Source of the DNA: Persephonella sp.
GTDB taxonomy: Bacteria > Aquificota > Aquificia > Aquificales > Hydrogenothermaceae
DNA: 46,606 nucleotides
Assembly (NCBI GenBank): GCA_027028005.1
Contig: JALVKE010000006.1
Coordinates: 1-46,606, forward strand
Reading direction: 5' to 3'
Each line of letters starts with the position of its first letter. The stretch's first letter is position 1. Made by a program: the position numbers and the translations under genes. The notes beneath the pieces are model-generated. The model did not search any database and was not told the DNA's origin. It worked only from the letters and a program-made list of their open reading frames with translations. Positions 10,076 to 18,844 of the stretch are shown here, piece by piece.

Positions 10076-10753
10076 ATGGAAGATATAATCATAAAACTAG
10101 AAAATATAAAAAAAGTATATGAAAACTATGGAGTAAAAACAGAGGTCTTAAAAGGAATAAATCTAATTATTAGAAAAGGAGAGTTCGTTGCTATTGTAGG
10201 AGTAAGTGGAAGTGGAAAAACAACACTTATGAACATAATAGGATGTTTAGATACACCTACTGAGGGAAAATATTATCTAGAAGGAAAGGATGTTTCAAAG
10301 CTTGATGATGATCAGTTATCAGAAATAAGAAACAAATATATAGGATTTGTATTTCAAAACTTTTATCTTATACCATACCTTACAGCTTTAGAAAATGTTA
10401 TTGTCCCCACCATATACGCAAAAAATCCACCTAAAAATCCTGAGAAAAGAGCAAAAGAACTTTTAAAGCAGGTGAATTTAGAAGATAAAATCAACTATAA
10501 GCCAAATCAACTTTCAGGTGGACAACAACAGAGAGTGGCTATAGCGAGAGCTTTAATAAATAATCCTGAAATAATTTTAGCAGATGAACCTACAGGAGCT
10601 CTTGATAGAAAAACGGCAAAAGAAATAATGTCTATATTTAAAGATCTACATAAAAAAGGAAAAACAATAATCATTGTTACTCATGATCCAGAGATTGCAA
10701 ATCAAGCAGAAAGAATAATTCATATAGAAGACGGAAGGATAAAAGAAGAATAA
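10076..10753 (+). CDS. ABC transporter ATP-binding protein, MacB/LolD type
   Basis: Walker [11 protein letters not shown], signature [15 protein letters not shown], Walker [13 protein letters not shown]. Confidence 0.9.
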   Translation: MEDIIIKLENIKKVYENYGVKTEVLKGINLIIRKGEFVAIVGVSGSGKTTLMNIIGCLDTPTEGKYYLEGKDVSKLDDDQLSEIRNKYIGFVFQNFYLIPYLTALENVIVPTIYAKNPPKNPEKRAKELLKQVNLEDKINYKPNQLSGGQQQRVAIARALINNPEIILADEPTGALDRKTAKEIMSIFKDLHKKGKTIIIVTHDPEIANQAERIIHIEDGRIKEE

Positions 10754-10849
10754 ATTTACAAGCTTTATAAAAGATGTCTTGTTGTAAAATAGTTACCCTG
10801 GCACAAATTTTGATCTCTTTTTATTAAATCCCAATAAAAGAGAAAATGA

Positions 10850-12010
10850 ATGAAGGAATTAACAGTAGTTCATGGTTTCCAACAGTATCTTGATTATACA
10901 GAAAACTGGGCTTACAAACTCATAAGGAACATACCAGATACAAGAACAATAATAATCGCAAAGGAGTTTTTAAGATACAACTTTTATACACCGGAGTTTG
11001 AGTATATAGAATTTCCTGTAAAAAGAATTGACACAAAAAATAAAAAATTATGGATAAAACTTTTTAACAGGATTGTTTATTACCTGTTAAAGATATATCC
11101 AAGATATGTAAAAAGTTTATTAGGTGATAAAAAATTTGACATTCTTCATTCTCACTTTGCATACGCAGGATATGAGTATATTAAGCTAGCAAGAATACTA
11201 AAAGCAAAACATGTAGTATCTTTTTATGGTCTTGATTATGAATTTTTACCGTACAACTGGCCTGAATGGAAAAAGAGGTACTTTAAATTGTTCAAAGAAG
11301 CAGATGCGTTTATATGTGAAGGTAAACATGGGGCAAAAATACTTCGTCAAATGGGATGTCCTCCGGAAAAAATACATGTAATAAAGTTAGGAGTAGAGGT
11401 TGATAAAATACCATTTTACAAAAGAAAAAAAGAAAAAAATCAACTAAAACTTGTTCAAGTTGCAAGTTTTAGAGAGAAAAAGGGACAGATATATACAGTA
11501 CAGGCTTTTTATAAAGCTTTAAAAAACTGTCCTAATATGAGCTTAACCTTTGTAGGAACAGGAAAAACAAGAAAAGAAGTAGAAAATCTTGTTGAGAAAT
11601 TTAAAATAAAAGATAAAGTTAAGTTTATTGATGTTATAGATTACACAGAACTCTATGATTTTTTAAAAGATTTTCATGTTTTTATACAACCTAGTGTATA
11701 CACTGAAGATAGAGACTGTGAAGGGGGAGCTCCAATTGCTTTACTTGATGCTCAGGCAACAGGGATGCCAGTTATTTCAACAATTCACTGTGATATTCCT
11801 GAGGAGGTTATACACGGTAAAACAGGTTATTTAGCTCCTGAAAAAGATATAGAAAATTTAGCTAAAGGTATAGAAACATTCTATAAAATGGATAATGATA
11901 TGTATAAACTGTTTTCAGAAAATGCGAGAAAACATGTAAAACAGGAATATAATATAAAGAAAAATGCTCAAAAATTACAAGAGTTATATAGGACATTAAT
12001 AAATGGGTAA
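10850..12010 (+). CDS. Family 4-type glycosyltransferase
   Basis: GT-B fold features: VASFREKKGQIYTVQAF, FIQPSVYTEDRDCEGGAPIALLDAQATGMPVISTIHCDIPE. Confidence 0.85.
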   Translation: MKELTVVHGFQQYLDYTENWAYKLIRNIPDTRTIIIAKEFLRYNFYTPEFEYIEFPVKRIDTKNKKLWIKLFNRIVYYLLKIYPRYVKSLLGDKKFDILHSHFAYAGYEYIKLARILKAKHVVSFYGLDYEFLPYNWPEWKKRYFKLFKEADAFICEGKHGAKILRQMGCPPEKIHVIKLGVEVDKIPFYKRKKEKNQLKLVQVASFREKKGQIYTVQAFYKALKNCPNMSLTFVGTGKTRKEVENLVEKFKIKDKVKFIDVIDYTELYDFLKDFHVFIQPSVYTEDRDCEGGAPIALLDAQATGMPVISTIHCDIPEEVIHGKTGYLAPEKDIENLAKGIETFYKMDNDMYKLFSENARKHVKQEYNIKKNAQKLQELYRTLING

Positions 12011-13082
12011 AAAAGTTTATATAATTGTTTTAAATTACAACGGTTGGAAAGATACTATAGAGTGTTTAGAGAGTATATTTAGGCAAAACTATAGAAACTA
12101 TCAAGTTATTGTCGTTGATAATAACTCAAAAGATAATTCTTACGAGTATATAAAAAGATGGGCAAATGGAGAATTTGAACTTTTCGTTCCTGATACAAAC
12201 CCTTTAAAATCTCTTGTATATCCCCCTATAAAAAAACCAATTCCAATAGAATGTCTAACAGGAAAAAAATTTGAAAAAACACAATGTTTGATAAAAAACA
12301 GCTTAAATATTGGAGAAATAGAACCTACAACATCTGAGCCTCTCATTCTTATCCAATCAACAGAAAATCTTGGTTATGCAGGCGGAAATAACTTAGGAAT
12401 TAAATATGCATTAAGTAAAAATGATTTTGAATATATATGGGTACTTAATAACGATACTGTTGTTAAGGAAGATACATTAGAAAATCTTATTAAATGTGCA
12501 GAAGAAAAAGGAGAAAAAGTCAATCCCTTAGGTTCTATTCTTTTATACTATGATAATCCTAACTTTATTCAGGCAGCTGGTGGTAAATTTAATTCTTTTT
12601 TTATAGTAGGAAAACATTTATTTAGTAATGAACAATATACAAATAAATTAATTAATAAGTTAAAAAAAATAAAAATAGACTATCCTGTTGGTGCTTCTCT
12701 ATTATTCCACAAAAAATTTCTAAAAGAAGTAGGTCTCCTAGATGAAGATTATTTTATTTATTACGAAGAAATAGATATTGTAAGTAGAGGTAAAGAAAAA
12801 GGTTATCAACCGGACATTTGTATTGAAAGTATTTTATATCATAAAGAATCTTCAACAATAGAAAAAGTAAATGAAAGCATATCTACTTTTTCTGATTTTT
12901 ATGCAGTAAGAAATAGAATTTTATTCACTAAAAAAAGAGCAAAAAATAAGCTTATATTTGCCTATTTAAGCATATTCTTCTCTCTACTTAATAGAATAAA
13001 AAGAAAAGAATTCAAAAAAGCAAAAAACATACTTAAAATTCTTCTTCAGGGGGAGAAATGCTCTTTCAAAGATTCTGGTTAA
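12003..13082 (+). CDS. Family 2 glycosyltransferase (rhamnosyltransferase-like)
   Basis: KVYIIVLNYNGWKDTIECLESI...VIVVDNNSKDNSYEYI; ENLGYAGGNNLGIKYAL; DEDYFIYYEEIDIVSRGK. Confidence 0.88.
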   Translation: MGKKVYIIVLNYNGWKDTIECLESIFRQNYRNYQVIVVDNNSKDNSYEYIKRWANGEFELFVPDTNPLKSLVYPPIKKPIPIECLTGKKFEKTQCLIKNSLNIGEIEPTTSEPLILIQSTENLGYAGGNNLGIKYALSKNDFEYIWVLNNDTVVKEDTLENLIKCAEEKGEKVNPLGSILLYYDNPNFIQAAGGKFNSFFIVGKHLFSNEQYTNKLINKLKKIKIDYPVGASLLFHKKFLKEVGLLDEDYFIYYEEIDIVSRGKEKGYQPDICIESILYHKESSTIEKVNESISTFSDFYAVRNRILFTKKRAKNKLIFAYLSIFFSLLNRIKRKEFKKAKNILKILLQGEKCSFKDSG

Positions 13083-14299
13083 TAAGTTATTTCCTTCTAT
13101 TTATACTACTATCTCTATCTGTTGTAAAAATACCTGTTGGATTTGAAGCAAGAGTTGGACAGATATTTCTTCTCTTTCTATTTAGCGTTTTGCTTTTATA
13201 TGATCTAAGATTTAAAACATTAAATATAAAAATCCTTATGTATTTTCTTACCTTCGGATTAATAGTAAGTTTAATAAGCAAGTTATCTACATATGAAAAA
13301 GTTGGAGAGGTGAAGTTTCTTATCAAATATCTGATAATCTTTCCTGGAGCATTTTATGTAGGAATGAAGATATTTCAACATTTAACTGTTAAAAAAATTC
13401 TTCTTATAATGGAAACAGCAGGTATTATATATGGTATATCAGCCTTCATCTTATACATACATCCTATTGAAGCTTTGATGCATATTAGAGAAGGGCTTGA
13501 AGGTTTTCAAGGAACATTTTATGAACCTTCTGGACTTGCTGAAGCTATTGGACTTATTTTTATAACATCTTTATCTTTGAGACTTCAGTTTAATCTATGG
13601 GAAAAACCTTACTATATATTTTCTGCTTATCTTTTTTTTCTTATAGTTGCTATCGCTACTAAAAATAAAACAATATGGATAGCTCTCTTCTCTGTTTTAA
13701 TTTTTGCAATAATTTATAAAGTCATTTTAGTTTTCCTTTTGGAAAAGAAACTTAAGTATCTATCTTTTAAGGATATCTATCATGGAGCTATAGAAAATAT
13801 AACAAAGATAAGTATCATCAAAATAACTTTTATTTTAATAACCTTTGGAATGTTCTTATATCTGTACAATGCATCTTTAGAAGAACCAATCTTTTCAGAG
13901 AAGATACTTGAAGAAAAGATAAAAACAGAAAGAGGTAAAGCCTTCTGGGCAGTTATAAAACTACTTGAAAAAAGTCACTGGTTAGGAGGATACGGTTATG
14001 GCTTTGTAGAGGCATATTTCTCTAAATCTAGACAGGAAATCCTCGGTCTTGGAGAAGGTGTATCTATGATTTTCAACTCTTACCTTGATGCATGGCTTGC
14101 AGGAAGCATTATCAATCTATTTTTCCAACTTTCACTGCTAGTTATATCCTTTAGTTTTAAATATTTTCCTACAATGTTTATTCCATTATTTCTTTTTATT
14201 GGAGCAAATTTAAATCCTCTATACGGAGATGAGTACTACTATCTTTTTTTGGGAATGTCTTTTGGATTTAAAAAGTTTTATGATCAGCTAAAGATCTGA
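13058..14299 (+). CDS. Polytopic membrane protein, O-antigen ligase/polymerase-like
   Basis: About 10+ hydrophobic segments, GTFYEPSGLAEAIGL motif, adjacent to glycosyltransferases. Confidence 0.65.
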   Translation: MLFQRFWLISYFLLFILLSLSVVKIPVGFEARVGQIFLLFLFSVLLLYDLRFKTLNIKILMYFLTFGLIVSLISKLSTYEKVGEVKFLIKYLIIFPGAFYVGMKIFQHLTVKKILLIMETAGIIYGISAFILYIHPIEALMHIREGLEGFQGTFYEPSGLAEAIGLIFITSLSLRLQFNLWEKPYYIFSAYLFFLIVAIATKNKTIWIALFSVLIFAIIYKVILVFLLEKKLKYLSFKDIYHGAIENITKISIIKITFILITFGMFLYLYNASLEEPIFSEKILEEKIKTERGKAFWAVIKLLEKSHWLGGYGYGFVEAYFSKSRQEILGLGEGVSMIFNSYLDAWLAGSIINLFFQLSLLVISFSFKYFPTMFIPLFLFIGANLNPLYGDEYYYLFLGMSFGFKKFYDQLKI

Positions 14300-14971
14300 C
14301 CATTTTCCTTTTATTGTTGGTTTTTTTAAAGAGGTCTTTAATCTATCTAAAAATTCTTCTCTAGGTATATCTACTGCACCAAATTTAGCCATATGAGGTG
14401 TTGACTGCTGGCAGTCTATCATATCAAAATCTAAATCCTTTAGCTTATTAACAAGATAAACAAAAGCCACCTTTGAGGCATCAGAAACCTTATGAAACAT
14501 ACTTTCCCCAAAAAATGTTCCACCTAGAGAAACCCCATAAAGTCCTCCAACTAGCTCATTATTTAGATATGTTTCCACAGAATGGGCAAATCCTAGTTTA
14601 TGAAGTTCTATATAAGCATATATCATTTCAGGAGTAAGCCATGTTCCATCCTGCCCTGGTCTTGGAACAGATGCACAGCTTTTGATAACCTCTTCAAAAT
14701 TTGTATCAAACTTAACTGTAAAACCTTTGTTTTTTAAAATCTTCTTTAGATTTCTAGAAACTTTTAGATTTTCAGGAAAAAGAACCATTCTTGGATCTAA
14801 AGACCACCATAAAATAGGTTCACCTTCAGAATACCACGGAAATATACCTAGGGAGTAAGCAAATAAAAGTCTTTCTGGAGATAGATCCCCTCCTGCTGCT
14901 AAAGGAAAATCCTTTGGAGCAGAATAAGGGTCAGGAAACCATATATCATCTTTATCAAGCCATACAATCAT
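14288..14971 (-). CDS. aat: Leucyl/phenylalanyl-tRNA--protein transferase
   Basis: FPDPYSAPKDFPLAAGGDLSPERLLFAYSLGIFPWYSEGEPILWWSLDPRMVLFPENLKVSR; GGLYGVSLGGTFFGESMFH. Confidence 0.95.
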   Translation of the reverse strand: MIVWLDKDDIWFPDPYSAPKDFPLAAGGDLSPERLLFAYSLGIFPWYSEGEPILWWSLDPRMVLFPENLKVSRNLKKILKNKGFTVKFDTNFEEVIKSCASVPRPGQDGTWLTPEMIYAYIELHKLGFAHSVETYLNNELVGGLYGVSLGGTFFGESMFHKVSDASKVAFVYLVNKLKDLDFDMIDCQQSTPHMAKFGAVDIPREEFLDRLKTSLKKPTIKGKWSDL

Positions 14972-14975
14972 ATAT

Positions 14976-15950
14976 CTATTTACTTTTAAAAAGTTCAGGA
15001 AGTTTATAGAGATAAATTAGTATCTTTTTCCATTTATTCCACTTAATAGCAGGAATATTTGCTCCATACACTCCCGGCTCTTTTAGATCTTTTCCCACTC
15101 CTGACTTTGCAGTAACAATAATATCGTTTCCTATGTTTATATGATCTGCTACTCCTACCTGTCCTGCTAGTATAACATTGTCTCCAACATTGCAGCTTCC
15201 AGCTATTCCAACCTGAGAAACAAGAATAGTATTTTTTCCTATTTTGCAGTTATGACCAACCATAACAAGGTTATCTATTTTTGTTCCTTCTTTTATGACT
15301 GTTTTATCAATCATAGCTCTATCGATAGTAGTATTTGCACCAATCTCAACATCATCTTCTATAACAACACTTCCTATATGATTTATCTTTATATGTTTTC
15401 CATCTTCCTGATAATAACCAAATCCATCTCCAGCAATAACTGCCCCTGAATGGATAATAACCCTGTTTCCAATTACTGTGTTTTTATAAATTGTTACCCT
15501 TGGATGTAAAGTGACATTTTCTCCTATCTTTGTATCTTTTCCAACAAATGTAAAAGGATATATTCTTGTATTGTTCCCAATCTCTACATTATCTTCTATG
15601 ACAACATAATCACCTATATAAATATTATCACCTAATTTAACATTTTTTCCTATAACTGCTGTTGGTGCGATAAAATGTTCTCTTTTTTCTTCAGGGTATA
15701 AAAGCTCTAAAAGTGAGTAGAAAACTTTCTCAGGAGAAGAAACGATGATCTGAGGCTTATTAATATCAAGTTTTTCTTTTGTTATAACTGCTCCAGCTTT
15801 ACTTTCTTTTACCACATCTAAATATTTTTTATCTTTTATAAAAACAATATCTTTTTCCCCTGCGTTTTCAGGAGAAGAAACACTTTTTATCTCAACATCT
15901 TCTCCTATCAGCTTTCCATTAAATTTTTTGGCTATTTCTGAAAGTTTCAT
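14976..15950 (-). CDS. lpxD: UDP-3-O-acylglucosamine N-acyltransferase
   Basis: Hexapeptide repeats; IHSGAVIAGDGFGYYQEDGKHIKINHIGSVVIEDDVEIGANTTIDRA. Confidence 0.95.
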   Translation of the reverse strand: MKLSEIAKKFNGKLIGEDVEIKSVSSPENAGEKDIVFIKDKKYLDVVKESKAGAVITKEKLDINKPQIIVSSPEKVFYSLLELLYPEEKREHFIAPTAVIGKNVKLGDNIYIGDYVVIEDNVEIGNNTRIYPFTFVGKDTKIGENVTLHPRVTIYKNTVIGNRVIIHSGAVIAGDGFGYYQEDGKHIKINHIGSVVIEDDVEIGANTTIDRAMIDKTVIKEGTKIDNLVMVGHNCKIGKNTILVSQVGIAGSCNVGDNVILAGQVGVADHINIGNDIIVTAKSGVGKDLKEPGVYGANIPAIKWNKWKKILIYLYKLPELFKSK

Positions 15951-15951
15951 G

Positions 15952-16461
15952 TTATCTGTTCATCTCTTTAATTATTTCCTGTGTTATATCAATTTTTGGC
16001 GAAGCGTATAAAACTCCTGCAAGCAAATTTTTTATAAAAACAATATCAATACCGTGTTTTTGAGCATACTGTTTAACAACCTTTTTAATTTTATCAACAA
16101 GTTCCTTTTCAGCTTTTGCTTTTAATTGATTAAGTTCTTGTGTAGCTTTCATCTGTAAATTTCTAATCTTTTCTTCTAGAAGCTTTTTCTCTTCCATTTT
16201 TTTCTTTTTACCTTCTTCACTTAAAACAGGACTTTTTAGCTGCTTATCAATTTCTTCATATTTCTTCTGAAGCTTTTCTAATTCTTTTTTATAGTAGGAA
16301 AGCTTAGCTTCCATCTCTTTTTTATACTTTAGCCCTTCTTTTGATTTCAACACAGCTTGCTCCATATCAACAACAGCAAACTTCACATCTTTTAAATCTT
16401 TTGTGTAACCTACAGAAACAAAAACAAATAAGGCTAAAAATGAAAGTAAAATTTTCTTCAA
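15952..16461 (-). CDS. OmpH/Skp-family periplasmic chaperone
   Basis: Signal peptide, KFAVVDMEQAVLKSKEGLKYKKEMEAKL, coiled coil, located between bamA and lpxD. Confidence 0.85.
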   Translation of the reverse strand: MKKILLSFLALFVFVSVGYTKDLKDVKFAVVDMEQAVLKSKEGLKYKKEMEAKLSYYKKELEKLQKKYEEIDKQLKSPVLSEEGKKKKMEEKKLLEEKIRNLQMKATQELNQLKAKAEKELVDKIKKVVKQYAQKHGIDIVFIKNLLAGVLYASPKIDITQEIIKEMNR

Positions 16462-16474
16462 TGTTATCCTCCTT

Positions 16475-18844
16475 TTAGAAAAATGTACCTAGAACAAACC
16501 CAAATCTCGAATCACTAACTCCATCTGGTGCATTTAAAACTTTACCATAGTATATATCAATTGGAGCCATAGGTGTTATAAGTTTTATACCAAGTCCTAC
16601 AGAGTAATACATATGTTTAAATGGATTTCCAGCATTATATCCTTTACCAGCATCAACAAATCCATACCCCCAGAGAAACTTTTCAGCAATTGGATGGTTT
16701 AGCTGCAAATTAAGTACAAGTTGTTGTTTTGAACCAAGAGGTTCCTTTTTTCTCTTATCATAGGGGCCACCCATACCATAATCAAATCCTCTAACAGAAA
16801 AATCTCCTCCTACAAAAAATAGCTCATCTAGCAGTATCTTTGATTTTATAGCCTTTATAGCACCATATCTAGCTTTTGCAGAAAGTACCCAGTCTGTATA
16901 AAAAAGTTTATCAGGGATAAAAAAGGCATAACTTACATATGCTTTATAGTAGCCTCTATTTCCAAGACCAACTTTGAATCCTATGTTAAAATCTGATCCT
17001 TTTGTAGGAATTATTGGATTATCTACACTGTTTCTATTAAAATTCCAGAATACTGAAAATATTGAGTAAGATCCTGCCTGTTCTTGAATTCTTATAGGAG
17101 CATCGTTGTCTATGTCTTTAAATTTCCCTGCCTGATATCCGATCCCAAATCCCGTTCTCCAGTATTCAGAGATCTCATAGGAGATAGTTGGAGATATACC
17201 TTTTTTCTCTGAAACAAAGGATGTGTAATCTACATATCTATCATATAGATCAATACCTAGATCAATAGGCTTGTAGAAAGCCCATCTGTGTAAGTATGAT
17301 AATGAGTTATTTCTATAATCAGAACCTATAGAGAGAGATAAACCAATTGTATCCCCTGTTCCCATAAAGTTAGCTTTCTTTATTGCAGCAAAGAGTGAAA
17401 AACCTGTTAACTGACTGTATCCTGCTCCAAAAGATATCTGACCTGTAAATCTTTCTGAAACCTTTACATCTATATCAAGTTTATTATCTTCCTTTACTTT
17501 TGGTTCAAAACTAACAGAATTGTAAAATCCTAGTCTATAAAGTCTTGATTGGGATCTAAAAAGTTTCTTTCTTTCTAAAAGATCTCCTGGAGAAAATCTA
17601 AGCTCTCTTCTTATAACATAATCCCTTGATTCATAGTTACCTGTTATATCAATCTTGTCTACATAAAATACCTCACCAGGCTCAATGTTATAAACAACTT
17701 TAACTGTTTTCTCTTTTCTGTTTAAAATTCTGTTTATAGGTGCAGAAGCAAAGATAAATCCAAGTTCTGAATACTTATCTAAGATATGTTTTTTTATTCT
17801 TTTAATAAGTTCCCCATTATAATAGTCACCTAACTTTAGATCTTTTTTAAATCTTTCTAATAGCTCTTCATCTGTATAGTAAAGATTATTTTTAAAAGCT
17901 ATATCTGTGAGTCTGTATCTTGATCCTTCTTTAATCCTTATTTTGATTATGTACTTTTCACCATCTTTCAGTTGAATAATTGGTTCAGATACATCAACAT
18001 CAAAAAACCCTTTATTAATATAAAATTCCCTTATTCTCTCAATATCATCATAAAGAACATCTTTATCTAGAGCTGGTCTAAATCTTAATTTCCAAATATT
18101 TCTTGCTTTTGTTTCCATTATGTCTAATATCTCATCATCAGGTATCTGTTTGTTACCTTCTATAATGATTTTATCTACATATGCTCTTTCTCCTTCATCA
18201 ATCTTAAAAACAAGTGTATTTCCTTTAAAGTAAAAAGAAACTTTTACATTGTAAAAACCTTCCTTCTGATATTTCTTTTTTATTATCATTTCCATTTTTT
18301 TTATCTCATCTATGGAGAAAACTCTTCCAAGTCCCTTTTTTAAGGAAGCTAACTTTTCAGCTAGCTCAGGACCAATACTTGTCATAGGTAGAATTCCACC
18401 AGTTTCTAATCTCTGCTGAGTCTCTATACCTAAAGCCTGAAGCAAATCCTCTGAAGATATCTCATGATTTCCTTCAAACTCAATCTTTTGAACAACAGGA
18501 AGTTCTTCAAATACAAAGATAAGATCTACACCATTCTCTGTGTACCTTGTATAAGCTTCTATTTCCCTGAAATATCCAAGTTTGTAAAGTTCTCTTAATG
18601 TTTGGGCGAGTCTATCCCTTGTTACAATAGCACCTTTTCCAAAAGGAATAATAGGTTTTATTATCTCTGGATCTACAAACTTTAGACCTTTTATATGAAT
18701 TGCATTTAATTTATATACTTTTTGAACTTCTTTTTCAGTTACTGAAGAAATACTTTGAGTTTGTGCAAATGAAAAAAATGGTATAAAAATGAAAAAGAGG
18801 AGGGCTAAAAACCCTCCTCTTTGAAAGATAAGTAACTTTTTTAT
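16475..18844 (-). CDS. bamA: Outer-membrane protein assembly factor BamA (start codon uncertain; proposed ATA at 18844)
   Basis: POTRA repeats (KIEFEGNHEISSEDLLQALG, KIIIEGNKQIPDDEIL, KIDITGNYESRDYVIRREL), barrel with FFVGGDFSVRGFDYG, C-terminal GFVLGTFF. ORF-track ATG (19105) lies within clpC and is not credible. Confidence 0.92.
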   Translation of the reverse strand: MKKLLIFQRGGFLALLFFIFIPFFSFAQTQSISSVTEKEVQKVYKLNAIHIKGLKFVDPEIIKPIIPFGKGAIVTRDRLAQTLRELYKLGYFREIEAYTRYTENGVDLIFVFEELPVVQKIEFEGNHEISSEDLLQALGIETQQRLETGGILPMTSIGPELAEKLASLKKGLGRVFSIDEIKKMEMIIKKKYQKEGFYNVKVSFYFKGNTLVFKIDEGERAYVDKIIIEGNKQIPDDEILDIMETKARNIWKLRFRPALDKDVLYDDIERIREFYINKGFFDVDVSEPIIQLKDGEKYIIKIRIKEGSRYRLTDIAFKNNLYYTDEELLERFKKDLKLGDYYNGELIKRIKKHILDKYSELGFIFASAPINRILNRKEKTVKVVYNIEPGEVFYVDKIDITGNYESRDYVIRRELRFSPGDLLERKKLFRSQSRLYRLGFYNSVSFEPKVKEDNKLDIDVKVSERFTGQISFGAGYSQLTGFSLFAAIKKANFMGTGDTIGLSLSIGSDYRNNSLSYLHRWAFYKPIDLGIDLYDRYVDYTSFVSEKKGISPTISYEISEYWRTGFGIGYQAGKFKDIDNDAPIRIQEQAGSYSIFSVFWNFNRNSVDNPIIPTKGSDFNIGFKVGLGNRGYYKAYVSYAFFIPDKLFYTDWVLSAKARYGAIKAIKSKILLDELFFVGGDFSVRGFDYGMGGPYDKRKKEPLGSKQQLVLNLQLNHPIAEKFLWGYGFVDAGKGYNAGNPFKHMYYSVGLGIKLITPMAPIDIYYGKVLNAPDGVSDSRFGFVLGTFF
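18794..18822 (-). terminator. Intrinsic-terminator-like hairpin located inside bamA signal-peptide codons
   Basis: Minus strand AAAGAGGAGGG-TTTTTAG-CCCTCCTCTTT (11-bp perfect stem) followed by TTCATTTTTATACC. Confidence 0.7.
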
